Shown piece after piece: positions 6,909 to 14,197 of a stretch of DNA of 33,285 nt. Within the stretch, counting starts at the first letter, position 1, and each line of letters opens with the position of its first letter. The notes beneath the pieces were generated by a model. The model did no database searches. It worked only from the letters and a program-made list of their open reading frames with translations, and was not told the origin of the DNA. A program made the position numbers and the translations under genes. The stretch is from UBA5078 sp041175045 (GTDB taxonomy: Bacteria; Pseudomonadota; Gammaproteobacteria; Pseudomonadales; Pseudohongiellaceae): assembly GCA_041175045.1 (NCBI GenBank), contig JBEDFR010000117.1, positions 1 through 33,285 of the forward strand, written 5' to 3'.

Positions 6909-8336
6909 ATGTCCATCGATCGCGGGCAGTTCAGTTCCAGACTCGGTTTCATCCTGGCAGCCGCCGGTTCGGCAGTGGGGCTGGGCAATCTGGTGGTGTT
7001 TCCCGTGCTTGCTGCGAAGAATGGCGGCGCGGTGTTTCTGCTGGTGTATCTGGTGTTCGCCCTGTTCGTCTGTCATCCCGTCATGATGGCCGAAGTCGCC
7101 ATGGGGCGTCACACCCAGCGCAACCCTGTCGGGGCATTCGCAGCCCTGGGGGACAATCTGCGGCGCTGGCGTCTGGCCGGCAATCTGGCCATCCTGACCC
7201 CTTTCATGATCGCGGTGTTCTACACCATCGTCACGGTGTGGATCGTCATGTATCTGCTGCAGGCGCTGACCGGCGGGCTCGATACGCTGGCCAGGCCGGA
7301 AAACTTCGCCGAGGTCATCAACTCGCCTTCCCTGTTCCTCTACTTCGCCGTGCTGCAGGTGGTAGTGTTCGCCGTGCTGCTCAGTGGCGTCAGGAATGGC
7401 ATCGAGCGCCAGGCGCGCATCCTCATGCCTACGCTGTTCGTCATGTTGCTCGGGCTCGTCGTGTTTGTCCTGACGCTGGACAATGCGGCTGCAGGCATCC
7501 GCTATTACCTCGTCCCCGACTTCAGTCAGTTTGACAGCGGAGTCGTCAACGCCGCATTGAACCAGGCCTTTTTCTCCCTTTCGCTGGGCATGGGCATCAT
7601 GATCACCTATGGCTCGTATTTCTCGCGTCACGACAATATTTCCCGTTCGAGCAGGCTGGTGACCGTGACAGATACCTCGGTGGCCTTCCTGGCGGGCCTG
7701 CTGCTGCTGCCGGCCATATTCGCGTTCAATCCAGCCACCAATCCGGAAGATCTCTCCTCCAGCAGTGTCGGCCTGGTATTCAACTATGTGCCGCAGATTT
7801 TCCTCTCCATGCAAGCAGCGGTGGGCTATGTCGGCGCCAGTATCGCTGCTGCCGTGTTCTTCGCGCTGGTGCTGTTTGCGGCCTTTACTTCGCTCGTGTC
7901 GATTCTGGAAATTCCCATCTCCTGGATGATTGACGAGAAGGGCTACTCGCGGACCCGGGCAGTTCTGACACAGGCAGTGCTGGTGAGTTTCTTCGCCATC
8001 TTCGCGGCCATGTCCTTCGGCATGTCGCCGTTTCTCACGGACTTCATCCCGTACGGTGGGGGGCCGAAGTCCTTCTTTGATCTGCTCGCGGACACCTTCT
8101 CTGAAGTCATTCTGCCGTTCGTCGGCTTCCTGGTCTGCATCGTGGTGTCGTATCGCTGGCGCAACTCAGGTCTGTCGCAGGAACTGGCCCAGGGTGACCC
8201 GCACTATCGCGGCTCCTTTGCAGAGCGCTATGTGAACTTCTCTCTGCGTACCTTCATTCCACTGATTCTGTTGTTCGTGTTTCTGAATTCGGCCTCGCGC
8301 AAATACTTCGCCTTCGACCTGTTGAGCCTGTTATGA
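6909..8336 (+). CDS. NSS-family sodium-dependent transporter (SNF-like)
   Basis: This 475-residue inner-membrane protein has about 11-12 hydrophobic segments. The N-terminal RLGFILAAAGSAVGLGNL matches the unwound TM1 sodium and substrate site of the neurotransmitter:sodium symporter family, although the family's usual W-R-F-P after GN is here VVFP. PYGGGPKSFFDLL near the C-terminus is also typical. Bacterial members (LeuT, MhsT, TnaT) take up amino acids with Na+; the substrate here is unknown. AAAGGAA lies 6 nt before the chosen ATG, and the hydrophobic family start follows directly, so in-frame starts further upstream are unlikely. Its stop overlaps the ratA start as ATGA. In E. coli smpB and ratA are direct neighbours, so this gene sits between a conserved pair. 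Confidence 0.9.
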   Translation: MSIDRGQFSSRLGFILAAAGSAVGLGNLVVFPVLAAKNGGAVFLLVYLVFALFVCHPVMMAEVAMGRHTQRNPVGAFAALGDNLRRWRLAGNLAILTPFMIAVFYTIVTVWIVMYLLQALTGGLDTLARPENFAEVINSPSLFLYFAVLQVVVFAVLLSGVRNGIERQARILMPTLFVMLLGLVVFVLTLDNAAAGIRYYLVPDFSQFDSGVVNAALNQAFFSLSLGMGIMITYGSYFSRHDNISRSSRLVTVTDTSVAFLAGLLLLPAIFAFNPATNPEDLSSSSVGLVFNYVPQIFLSMQAAVGYVGASIAAAVFFALVLFAAFTSLVSILEIPISWMIDEKGYSRTRAVLTQAVLVSFFAIFAAMSFGMSPFLTDFIPYGGGPKSFFDLLADTFSEVILPFVGFLVCIVVSYRWRNSGLSQELAQGDPHYRGSFAERYVNFSLRTFIPLILLFVFLNSASRKYFAFDLLSLL

Positions 8337-8776
8337 CGCGCATTGATCGCAGTGCGCTGGTGATGCATTCGGCGCAGCAGATGTACGCCCTGGTGGACGA
8401 CATCGAGCACTACCCCGCCTTCATGCAGGGCTGTCAGGCCGCGCGCGTCATCAGTCGCACGGACGACGAAGTGGTGGGAGAACTGACCCTTGGCAAGGTC
8501 GGTCTGCGCTACGCGTTCACCACGCGCAATCGTCTGACGCCGGGGCAGCAGATGGAGATGGAGCTGGTGGAAGGGCCCTTTCGCACATTCCGGGCGTCCT
8601 GGCACTTTCAGCCCCTGGCCGAGAATGCCTGCAAGGTCAGCCTGAGCATGGAGTTCGATTTCGCCGGGGGACTGGTGGGCATGGCGCTGGAGTCGCTGTT
8701 CAATCACTCGGCGAACACTCTGGTGGACGCGCTGGTCGAGCGCGCACACAAGCTCTATGGAGGTGCCGGCGCATGA
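8333..8776 (+). CDS. ratA: RatA / COQ10-like START-domain protein
   Basis: This 147-residue protein fits the RatA (YfjG) family of the START/polyketide-cyclase fold, as in mitochondrial Coq10, which binds ubiquinone. Family signatures are VDDIEHYPAFMQGC near residue 20 and LEGPF-type VEGPFRTFRASWHF mid-protein, then SLSMEFDFAGGL and the C-terminal helix. E. coli RatA has been reported to block 70S ribosome assembly, but a quinone-related role is also likely. The gene overlaps the symporter stop by 4 nt and the rnfH start by 4 nt (both ATGA), so translation is probably coupled. Confidence 0.93.
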   Translation: MTRIDRSALVMHSAQQMYALVDDIEHYPAFMQGCQAARVISRTDDEVVGELTLGKVGLRYAFTTRNRLTPGQQMEMELVEGPFRTFRASWHFQPLAENACKVSLSMEFDFAGGLVGMALESLFNHSANTLVDALVERAHKLYGGAGA

Positions 8777-9090
8777 TCCCCGTGGAAGTGGTCTACGCCT
8801 TGCCGCAGCGGCAGTGCCTTCTGCAGTTCGAGGTGGCGCCGGGCAGCACGGCGCTGCAGGCGGTGCAGCAGAGCGGCATTCTGGCCCAGTTCAGCGAGAT
8901 CGATCTGGCGACAGCCTCGCTGGGCGTGTTCTCGCGCCTGCTCGATGGTCACACGTTGCCGCTGCCTGCCCAGTATCAGGTGCAGGCCCATGATCGCATC
9001 GAGATCTACCGCCCGCTGCTGGTGGACCCGAAGCAGGCGCGATTGCGACGCGCGGCGAAAAAGCGCCATACTGCCAAAGGAGGCCAATGA
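8773..9090 (+). CDS. rnfH: RnfH/RatB ubiquitin-fold protein
   Basis: The protein has 105 residues and belongs to the RnfH (YfjF, RatB) family. It begins IPVEVVYALPQRQ, has a beta-grasp pattern with LLDGHTLPLPAQYQVQAHDRIEIYRPLLVDPKQARLRRA-type ending (the conserved block is DRIEIYRPLLVDPK), and a basic C-terminal tail. RnfH members sit next to ratA or rnf genes, and their biochemical role is not settled. It overlaps ratA by 4 nt and is followed after 1 nt by the CC-tailed small protein. Confidence 0.93.
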   Translation: MIPVEVVYALPQRQCLLQFEVAPGSTALQAVQQSGILAQFSEIDLATASLGVFSRLLDGHTLPLPAQYQVQAHDRIEIYRPLLVDPKQARLRRAAKKRHTAKGGQ

Positions 9091-9091
9091 C

Positions 9092-9382
9092 ATGGATCAG
9101 AACGACATTCCCGCGAATGACAAGCGCAAGAGCCTGCTGACTCGCATCGAGGAAGGCCTGCGCGAGTACTACACCGCGCCGTATCGCCGCGAGTTCGCCC
9201 GCGCCCAGCGCGACGAGGACGATCTCTTCATGATGCTCGTGTTTTCGGAAAGCCTTGGCATTCCGAACCCGGCCACCTACTACACCCTCGAATTGCTCCC
9301 GGTGGTCTATGACCGCTTCCACGACTGGCACCGCCGCATGGGCATGGAGCGCTCGCCGCTGGATCACGTCTCATGCTGCTGA
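9092..9382 (+). CDS. Small conserved protein with C-terminal Cys-Cys, partner gene of ArsA-like ATPase
   Basis: The protein has 96 residues, is soluble-looking and has no signal peptide. After a charged N-terminus it has EGLREYYTAPYRREF, a segment DEDDLFMMLVFSESLGIP, then NPATYYTLELLP, WHRRMGMERSPLD, and it ends HVSCC followed by the stop. These are the only two cysteines. From memory it fits a small family that NCBI labels 'cory-CC-star', often found beside ArsA-family ATPases; no function is established as far as I know. AAAGGAGG lies 8 nt before the ATG. Its last 10 bases overlap the start of the ATPase gene: the TGC TGC TGA codons supply the ATG-CTG-CTG frame. This suggests translational coupling and a functional pair. 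Confidence 0.8.
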   Translation: MDQNDIPANDKRKSLLTRIEEGLREYYTAPYRREFARAQRDEDDLFMMLVFSESLGIPNPATYYTLELLPVVYDRFHDWHRRMGMERSPLDHVSCC

Positions 9383-10359
9383 ATCTTGCCCGTTCGAAAC
9401 GCATCCTGTTCTTCGGTGGCAAGGGCGGCGTGGGCAAGACCACGGTGTCCGCCGCCACGGCGCTGGCCATGGCCAATGAAGGGCGCCGCGTGCTGCTGGT
9501 GTCCACCGACCCGGCCCACAATCTGGGCCATCTGTTCAATCGCGATATCGGGCCGCGCCCCGTGCGTCTCGCGCCCAATCTCGACGGCATGGAGCTGGAC
9601 CCGGAGGAAACCGTCGACGAGCATCTGGAGCAGGTCTCCTCCTCGCTGCGCCGGCTGATGGCACCGCATCTGGCCGGGGAGGTGGACAAGCACATCGAGC
9701 TGTCCCGCGATGCCCCCGGCATGCAGGAAGCGGCGATCATGGAAAAGATCGCCGATGTGGTGGCCCTCGCCGCCCGCGACTACGACCTGCTGGTGTTCGA
9801 CACGGCCCCTTCCGGACACACCGCGAGACTGATCGCGCTGCCCGAGATGATGTCGGCCTGGACAGATGGGCTGATTCAGCGTCGCGACAAGGCCGAGCGT
9901 TTCAGTGCAGTCCTGCGCAACATGGGCAGTGACAAGTCGGTGGGCAACAAGGTTTTCGGAGGGGACGACAAGGACCCGCTTGCCAATCGTGAAAGCAGCA
10001 TCCGCTCGTTGTTGAATCGTCGCCGCCGCCTGTTCGCGGACCTGCGCACGGCCCTGACCGACCATGAGCGGACCTCGTTCATCATCGTGCTGGCCGCCGA
10101 GCGTCTGCCGGTGCTGGAGACCATTGCCCTGCACGGGCAGTTGCAACGCACCGGGGTGAAGGTGGGCGCGCTCGTCGTCAACAAGCGTTCACCGGCCGAC
10201 ATGGGCGACTTCCTCAAGGAGCGTCGTGCCCAGGAGGACGTGCATCTGGCCACGCTCACCAGGGCATTGCCCGGTCTGCCGCGCAAGGAACTGGGGCTGG
10301 CCGCCCACGATGTCGTGGGGCTGGAGGCACTGCAAGGGTTCGCGCACGATCTCGAGTGA
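9373..10359 (+). CDS. ArsA/Get3-family ATPase, single domain, cysteine-free
   Basis: This 328-residue protein is one SIMIBI-class ATPase domain, the size of Get3/TRC40 rather than the duplicated ArsA. The deviant Walker A GKGGVGKT is at 16-23, switch I STDPAHNLG at 44-52 (catalytic Asp46), switch II DTAPSGHT at 143-150 and a nucleotide-binding VVNKRSP late in the protein. I find no cysteine anywhere, so neither the three-Cys metalloid site of ArsA nor the CxxC zinc site of Get3 can exist. No ArsB, ArsR or ArsD gene is nearby. No Shine-Dalgarno sequence lies at a usual distance, so initiation probably depends on termination of the overlapping CC-protein gene. Arsenite export is unlikely; protein or metal targeting with the partner is a guess. 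Confidence 0.9.
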   Translation: MLLNLARSKRILFFGGKGGVGKTTVSAATALAMANEGRRVLLVSTDPAHNLGHLFNRDIGPRPVRLAPNLDGMELDPEETVDEHLEQVSSSLRRLMAPHLAGEVDKHIELSRDAPGMQEAAIMEKIADVVALAARDYDLLVFDTAPSGHTARLIALPEMMSAWTDGLIQRRDKAERFSAVLRNMGSDKSVGNKVFGGDDKDPLANRESSIRSLLNRRRRLFADLRTALTDHERTSFIIVLAAERLPVLETIALHGQLQRTGVKVGALVVNKRSPADMGDFLKERRAQEDVHLATLTRALPGLPRKELGLAAHDVVGLEALQGFAHDLE

Positions 10360-10379
10360 CGCCCGTGTCGACGCGGTGC

Positions 10380-10409
10380 TTGGCAAGCTCGAAGCCCTGG
10401 TGTTATGTT
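10380..10409 (+). promoter_or_regulatory. Promoter of the zinc-uptake unit
   Basis: -35 TTGGCA at 10380-10385 (five of six), an 18-nt spacer, then TGTTATGTT at 10401-10409, an extended -10 with hexamer TATGTT. The Zur-like operator overlaps the end of the -10. Confidence 0.55.
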
Positions 10410-10419
10410 ACACAGTAAC
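10407..10419. promoter_or_regulatory. Candidate Zur operator
   Basis: GTTAC-ACA-GTAAC is a perfect inverted repeat with the core GTTA-n5-TAAC, the same core and spacing as the gammaproteobacterial Zur box (GTTATAnTATAAC). It covers the 3' end of the -10 and would block RNA polymerase. Outer bases of the full consensus match poorly. Confidence 0.55.
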
Positions 10420-10502
10420 GCCAGCAAGAATTGTTTCGCGCTGCGTGGAAACTTTTTGAGCAGGGCGGGGTCAATGAGTGGTGCCCGCAAGTCCCCTCCA
10501 GT

Positions 10503-10536
10503 CATCCCTCGGCAACTTCGTGCCCGTTGAGGGATG
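10503..10536 (+). repeat. Inverted repeat in the leader of the zinc-uptake message
   Basis: CATCCCTC at 10503-10510 pairs with GAGGGATG at 10529-10536, extended by GGC/GTT wobble pairs to about 11 bp, with an 11-nt loop. It has no T-run after it, so it is not an obvious terminator. It buries the first in-frame ATG (10534), which argues for initiation at 10591. Confidence 0.45.
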
Positions 10537-10590
10537 TTCTGGAGGATTTTGCACCCGCTGTCGCACTTCCCCCTGCAGGCCAAGCCAAGC

Positions 10591-10893
10591 ATGCACACCA
10601 CGGTTGATGGGAAGCGGTTTCTGAAAAAAGGGGCAGCCAGATACCTCGCGCTCGCCTTCGCCCTCGTCTTTCTGATATTCCAGAGCAGCACCCTGCTGCA
10701 CTCGCACGCGGGCGACCTCAACAAGCATCTCGATTGCACCTTCTGTCTGAAAATCGGCGCCGGCGATGACGTGATCCCGGACAGTGCGACGTTGCCTGGA
10801 ATGCCTCGGGCAAGCCTTGCTCCGCTGGCTTTCGTGACTTCCTTTGCCGCGGCGCCGTCACTGGCGCCGCGCTCGCGCTCCCCCCCTCTCTGA
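10591..10893 (+). CDS. Small membrane protein with His/Cys motif (DUF2946-like), zinc-uptake unit
   Basis: From the ATG at 10591 the protein has 100 residues: a short basic N-terminus, one hydrophobic segment (YLALAFALVFLIF), then LLHSHAGDLNKHLDCTFC with three His and a CxxC, and a Ser/Pro/Ala-rich tail. This layout resembles the DUF2946 type of small metal-linked proteins often encoded beside TonB receptors. It could bind zinc or copper at the outer face of the inner membrane; that is inference. The longer start at 10534 is possible but has SD-like bases abutting it and lies inside a hairpin. It sits between the Zur-like operator and znuD, so it is probably zinc-regulated. Confidence 0.6.
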   Translation: MHTTVDGKRFLKKGAARYLALAFALVFLIFQSSTLLHSHAGDLNKHLDCTFCLKIGAGDDVIPDSATLPGMPRASLAPLAFVTSFAAAPSLAPRSRSPPL

Positions 10894-10928
10894 CGGCTGT
10901 CAACAAGACACCGCAGGTTCGCAATAGC

Positions 10929-10978
10929 CATGGACGCCGCCCCTGAGTCGGCACAGTGGCTGGCGTCCTGTGTCCATG
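10929..10978 (+). repeat. Inverted repeat between the small His/Cys gene and znuD
   Basis: CATGGAC at 10929-10935 pairs with GTCCATG at 10972-10978, with further GCC/GGC pairing inside. It could form a long imperfect stem in the bicistronic message. No T-run follows. Confidence 0.35.
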
Positions 10979-11039
10979 CAGCCCTGTCTGCACTCGACAC
11001 ATCCAGCATCTTTCAAGAGCGACTTACAAAGGATTCACC

Positions 11040-13133
11040 ATGCGTTTCAATCGATCTCCCCTGACCCTTGCCATTTCCGTCCTGGCCGGCACTGCCGGAC
11101 TTGCAGCGACCCCCCTGACCCTTGCCCAGAGTGGCAGCGATATCCCCGAGATCCGCGTGACCGCGCTGGGGGTGGATGAGAATGCAGCCCTCATCGTAGC
11201 GCCGTTCAGCGTGCTCGATGGTGCCCAGAGCTTCGCACGCGGTGGCAACATCGGCGACTTGCTCAACGGTCTGCCCGGCGTGCACGCGGACAGTTTCGGC
11301 GGTGGCGCCAGCCGCCCTGTGATTCGCGGTCAGACCTCGCCGCGACTCAAGGTGCTGTCTGACAGCAGCGCCATCCTGGACGCCTCCGACGTGTCGCCTG
11401 ACCACGCCGTGTCGGCCGACCCGCTGCTGGCCGAGCAGATTGAAGTGCTGCGTGGTCCCGCCACACTGCTCTACGGCGGCGGTGCCATCGGCGGTGTCGT
11501 GAACATCCTGGACGGCAAGATCCCCACCGTCGTGCCTGAACAGATCGAAGGCCATGTGGCGGTGCGTGGCAACAGCGTCGCGAACGAGCGCGCCGGCGCC
11601 GTGAATCTCACGGCTGCTGCCACGGCCAACATCGTGCTGCACATGGAAGGTTCACTGCGCGAAACCAATGACTACAAGGTCGATGGCTGGGAGGAATCCC
11701 GTGTGCACGGCACAGCCTCCGAAAGCCGCAACGGGGCCTTCGGCGCTTCCTGGGTGGGCGAGGGGGGCTACATCGGCCTGGCATATTCCGAGCGCCAGGA
11801 CGATTACAGCCTGCCCGGCCACAATCACGAATACGAGGAGTGTCACCCGGATGGCATCGAACTGCATTGCGAAAGCCATGACGAGGAAGAGCACGAGCAT
11901 GAGCACGAGCATGAGGAAGAGGGACACGAGGACGTGCCGCTGGTGGATCTGAGCAGTCGTCGGCTGGACCTGCGTGGCGAACTGGTCGAACCGCTGCCGG
12001 GCATTCATGGCATTCGCCTGCGTGGCAGTCGCACGGACTACAAGCACTTCGAGATCGAGGACGGCGAGATCGGCACCACCTTCAGCAACGACGGCTACGA
12101 AGGCCGCCTCGACATCGATCACGCGCCAGTGATGGGCTGGCATGGCATCGTGGGCGTGCAGTTCGCTGACACGCGCTTCAGTTCGATCGGCGACGAGGCC
12201 TTCATTCCGGTGACTGACTCGAGCATGCTCGGGCTCTTCGCTGTGGAGCATCTGGAAGTCAGCGACACCTGGCACCTCGAAGCTGGTGCGCGCTACGAGA
12301 CACAGTCCTACGAGCCCGTGCGCGATGTGCGCGGCCGCCCGGACTATGACGAATCTGCCACGTCCTGGTCCCTGGCCTCCATCTGGGCCCTCGACGAGCA
12401 GACCAGCATTGCGGCGACCTTCGCGCGCGCCCAGCGCCTGGCGCAGCCGCAGGAGTTGTATGCCCGCGGCATCCACCTGGCGACCAATACCTACGAGTGC
12501 GGACTGGTCAATCATCCGCTGACCTGCGGCGGGTTGCAGAACAACGCAGCGATCGACAAGGAGACTTCGCACAATGTCGACATCTCCCTGCGCAAGCATA
12601 CTGGTGCGCTGACCTACAGCGTGAACCTGTTCCACAACAGCGTGAACGACTACATCTTCGCCCGCACCCTCGATCAGTACGAGGATTTTCGCCTGATCAA
12701 GTACACCCAGCGCGATGCCACGCTGAAGGGCTTCGAGGCGGAATTCAACTACGCCTTCAGTGCCAGTCTGTCGGCCGGCGTGTTCGGGGATTATCTGGCG
12801 GCCGATCTCGACGGAGCGGACAAGCTGCCCCGCATTTCACCGACGCGTGTCGGTGTGCGGGCCAACTATCTGGTCCACAATGTGGACACGGAAGTGGAGG
12901 TCTATCGCGTGAGTCGTCAGGACGACGTGGCGGCCTTCGAGTCGCAAACGCCCGGCTACACCATGGCGAATGTGAGCGTGAACTACAGCTTCGGGGGGGA
13001 TGATAGTTACTCGATCTTCGTGCGTGGCTTCAATCTACTGGACGAGACGATCTTCAGCCACACGTCCTTCCTTGCCAGTGTGATCCCGATGCCGGGGCGC
13101 AACGTCAGCGCCGGCTTCCGCATGGCGTTCTGA
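11040..13133 (+). CDS. znuD: ZnuD-type TonB-dependent zinc receptor
   Basis: This 697-residue outer-membrane receptor has a signal peptide ending near Gln30. The plug domain follows (about 38-160), with RPVIRGQTSPRLKVL and EVLRGPATLLYGGGAIGGVVN, then a 22-strand-type barrel ending in Phe. Residues 261-296 form a His/Glu-rich loop with two cysteines (C268 and C277) in HNHEYEECHPDG, CESHDEE and a HEHEHEHEE run. This matches neisserial ZnuD, which has YGLPAHSHEYDDCH at the same place, and later blocks such as QELYARGIHLATNTYE also match. ZnuD takes up zinc using TonB energy. AAAGGA lies before the ATG. It follows the small His/Cys gene and is probably under the same Zur-like operator. Confidence 0.93.
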   Translation: MRFNRSPLTLAISVLAGTAGLAATPLTLAQSGSDIPEIRVTALGVDENAALIVAPFSVLDGAQSFARGGNIGDLLNGLPGVHADSFGGGASRPVIRGQTSPRLKVLSDSSAILDASDVSPDHAVSADPLLAEQIEVLRGPATLLYGGGAIGGVVNILDGKIPTVVPEQIEGHVAVRGNSVANERAGAVNLTAAATANIVLHMEGSLRETNDYKVDGWEESRVHGTASESRNGAFGASWVGEGGYIGLAYSERQDDYSLPGHNHEYEECHPDGIELHCESHDEEEHEHEHEHEEEGHEDVPLVDLSSRRLDLRGELVEPLPGIHGIRLRGSRTDYKHFEIEDGEIGTTFSNDGYEGRLDIDHAPVMGWHGIVGVQFADTRFSSIGDEAFIPVTDSSMLGLFAVEHLEVSDTWHLEAGARYETQSYEPVRDVRGRPDYDESATSWSLASIWALDEQTSIAATFARAQRLAQPQELYARGIHLATNTYECGLVNHPLTCGGLQNNAAIDKETSHNVDISLRKHTGALTYSVNLFHNSVNDYIFARTLDQYEDFRLIKYTQRDATLKGFEAEFNYAFSASLSAGVFGDYLAADLDGADKLPRISPTRVGVRANYLVHNVDTEVEVYRVSRQDDVAAFESQTPGYTMANVSVNYSFGGDDSYSIFVRGFNLLDETIFSHTSFLASVIPMPGRNVSAGFRMAF

Positions 13134-13153
13134 GGTCACGGCAGAGCCGTCGA

Positions 13154-13588
13154 TCAGGAGTTGTCAGCGGCCGGTGCGTTGTCTGCAGCGCCGGCCGTGC
13201 TTTCCTCGGAGGGTTTGAAATCGCCCGTGAAATGCGTCAGCAGGTCGTTCTCGAAGAACATGGTGACACGCTCCTGGCCACGTTCGCCGCCGCCGGGCTG
13301 GTAGTTGTAGACATAGTCCCAGCGATCCTGATCGAACGGATCGCGGATCAGGGGCGTGCCCATCACGAAGGTGACCTGGCGCTTGGTCATGCCCGGGCGC
13401 AGCTGGTCGATCATCTCCTGAGTGATGATGTTGCCTTGCTGGATGTCGATCTTGTACACCCCCGGGAACTGCAGACGCGGAATGCTGCAGGCCGTGAAGG
13501 CCAGCAGGCAGCCCAGCAGGAGGGCGCCGCGCAGTGTGTGCGGACGGGCGGATCGGGCAAGGGCGGTGGCGCGATGACGTGCGTGCAT
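13154..13588 (-). CDS. bamE: Outer-membrane assembly lipoprotein BamE (SmpA/OmlA)
   Basis: The protein has 144 residues. A basic, hydrophobic N-terminus leads to a lipobox-like FTAC with Cys34, where the -3 residue is Phe rather than Leu. Mature sequence shows the BamE core: YKIDIQQGNIITQEMIDQL-type strand and helix, then LRPGMTKRQVTFVMGTPLIRDPF and DRWDYVYNYQPG. BamE supports the BAM complex that inserts beta-barrel proteins such as ZnuD. The C-terminal tail is Ala/Asp/Ser-rich. It is divergent from fur and converges on znuD with a 20-nt gap. Confidence 0.95.
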   Translation of the reverse strand: MHARHRATALARSARPHTLRGALLLGCLLAFTACSIPRLQFPGVYKIDIQQGNIITQEMIDQLRPGMTKRQVTFVMGTPLIRDPFDQDRWDYVYNYQPGGGERGQERVTMFFENDLLTHFTGDFKPSEESTAGAADNAPAADNS

Positions 13589-13776
13589 CAGGGTTCTCGA
13601 CTACGGGCGACAGGGAGCGGCGGCATGTCAACTTTCATCCACCGGACTTCGCGGGCATAATACCGCAGCGGCCCGGACGGGCAAAGCGCGAAAAAGGAGA
13701 GCCACCGCGAGTGGTTTCCGCCATCCCAGCGATGATTGCCAGCATGCCAGGCCACACGCCAGGCCGAGAGAGTGAC

Positions 13777-14196
13777 ATGTCCACAGAGAACCACGAACTG
13801 CGCAAGGCGGGCCTCAAGGTGACGCTGCCCCGCGTCAAGATTCTGCAATTGCTCGAAAATTCAGCCACCCGCCACTTGAGCGCCGAGGATGTCTACAAGG
13901 CTTTGATCGAAGCGGATGAAGATGTCGGCCTCGCCACTGTCTATCGTGTTCTCACCCAGTTCGAGTCCGCCGGGCTGGTGATGCGGCATCATTTCGAAGG
14001 TGGGCATTCCGTGTTCGAGTTGAGCACCATGGAGCATCACGACCATCTGGTGTGCAGCAAGTGCGGACTGGTGGAGGAATTCTTCGACGAAGTCATCGAG
14101 ACGCAGCAGGAGAAGATCGCGGCCAAGTTCGGCTTCGAGATCACCGACCACAGCCTGTATCTCTACGGCATCTGCCAGTCCTGCCAGAACGCCTGA
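13777..14196 (+). CDS. fur: Ferric uptake regulator Fur
   Basis: This 139-residue regulator binds DNA with Fe2+ and represses iron uptake. The winged helix occupies about residues 1-83 with LKVTLPRVKILQLLE and GLATVYRVLTQFE. The dimerisation domain carries HHDH at 87-90 and the structural zinc cysteine pairs C93/C96 and C133/C136. It ends shortly after, without the long His-rich tail of E. coli Fur. The start is chosen at the family N-terminus MSTENHELRKAGLKVT. It ends 1 nt before the stop of convergent recN. Position next to bamE and recN is common in gammaproteobacteria. Confidence 0.96.
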   Translation: MSTENHELRKAGLKVTLPRVKILQLLENSATRHLSAEDVYKALIEADEDVGLATVYRVLTQFESAGLVMRHHFEGGHSVFELSTMEHHDHLVCSKCGLVEEFFDEVIETQQEKIAAKFGFEITDHSLYLYGICQSCQNA

Positions 14197-14197
14197 C

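Noticed and set aside
9373..10359. Arsenic-resistance ATPase
   Set aside because: It has a single domain, no cysteines, and no arsB, arsR, arsC or arsD nearby.
13626..13631. Perfect TTGACA on the minus strand before bamE
   Set aside because: No acceptable -10 follows at 15-19 nt.
13656..13661. CATAAT as a -10 box for fur
   Set aside because: It matches five of six, but the region 16-18 nt upstream has no -35 match and the leader would be about 110 nt; left uncalled.
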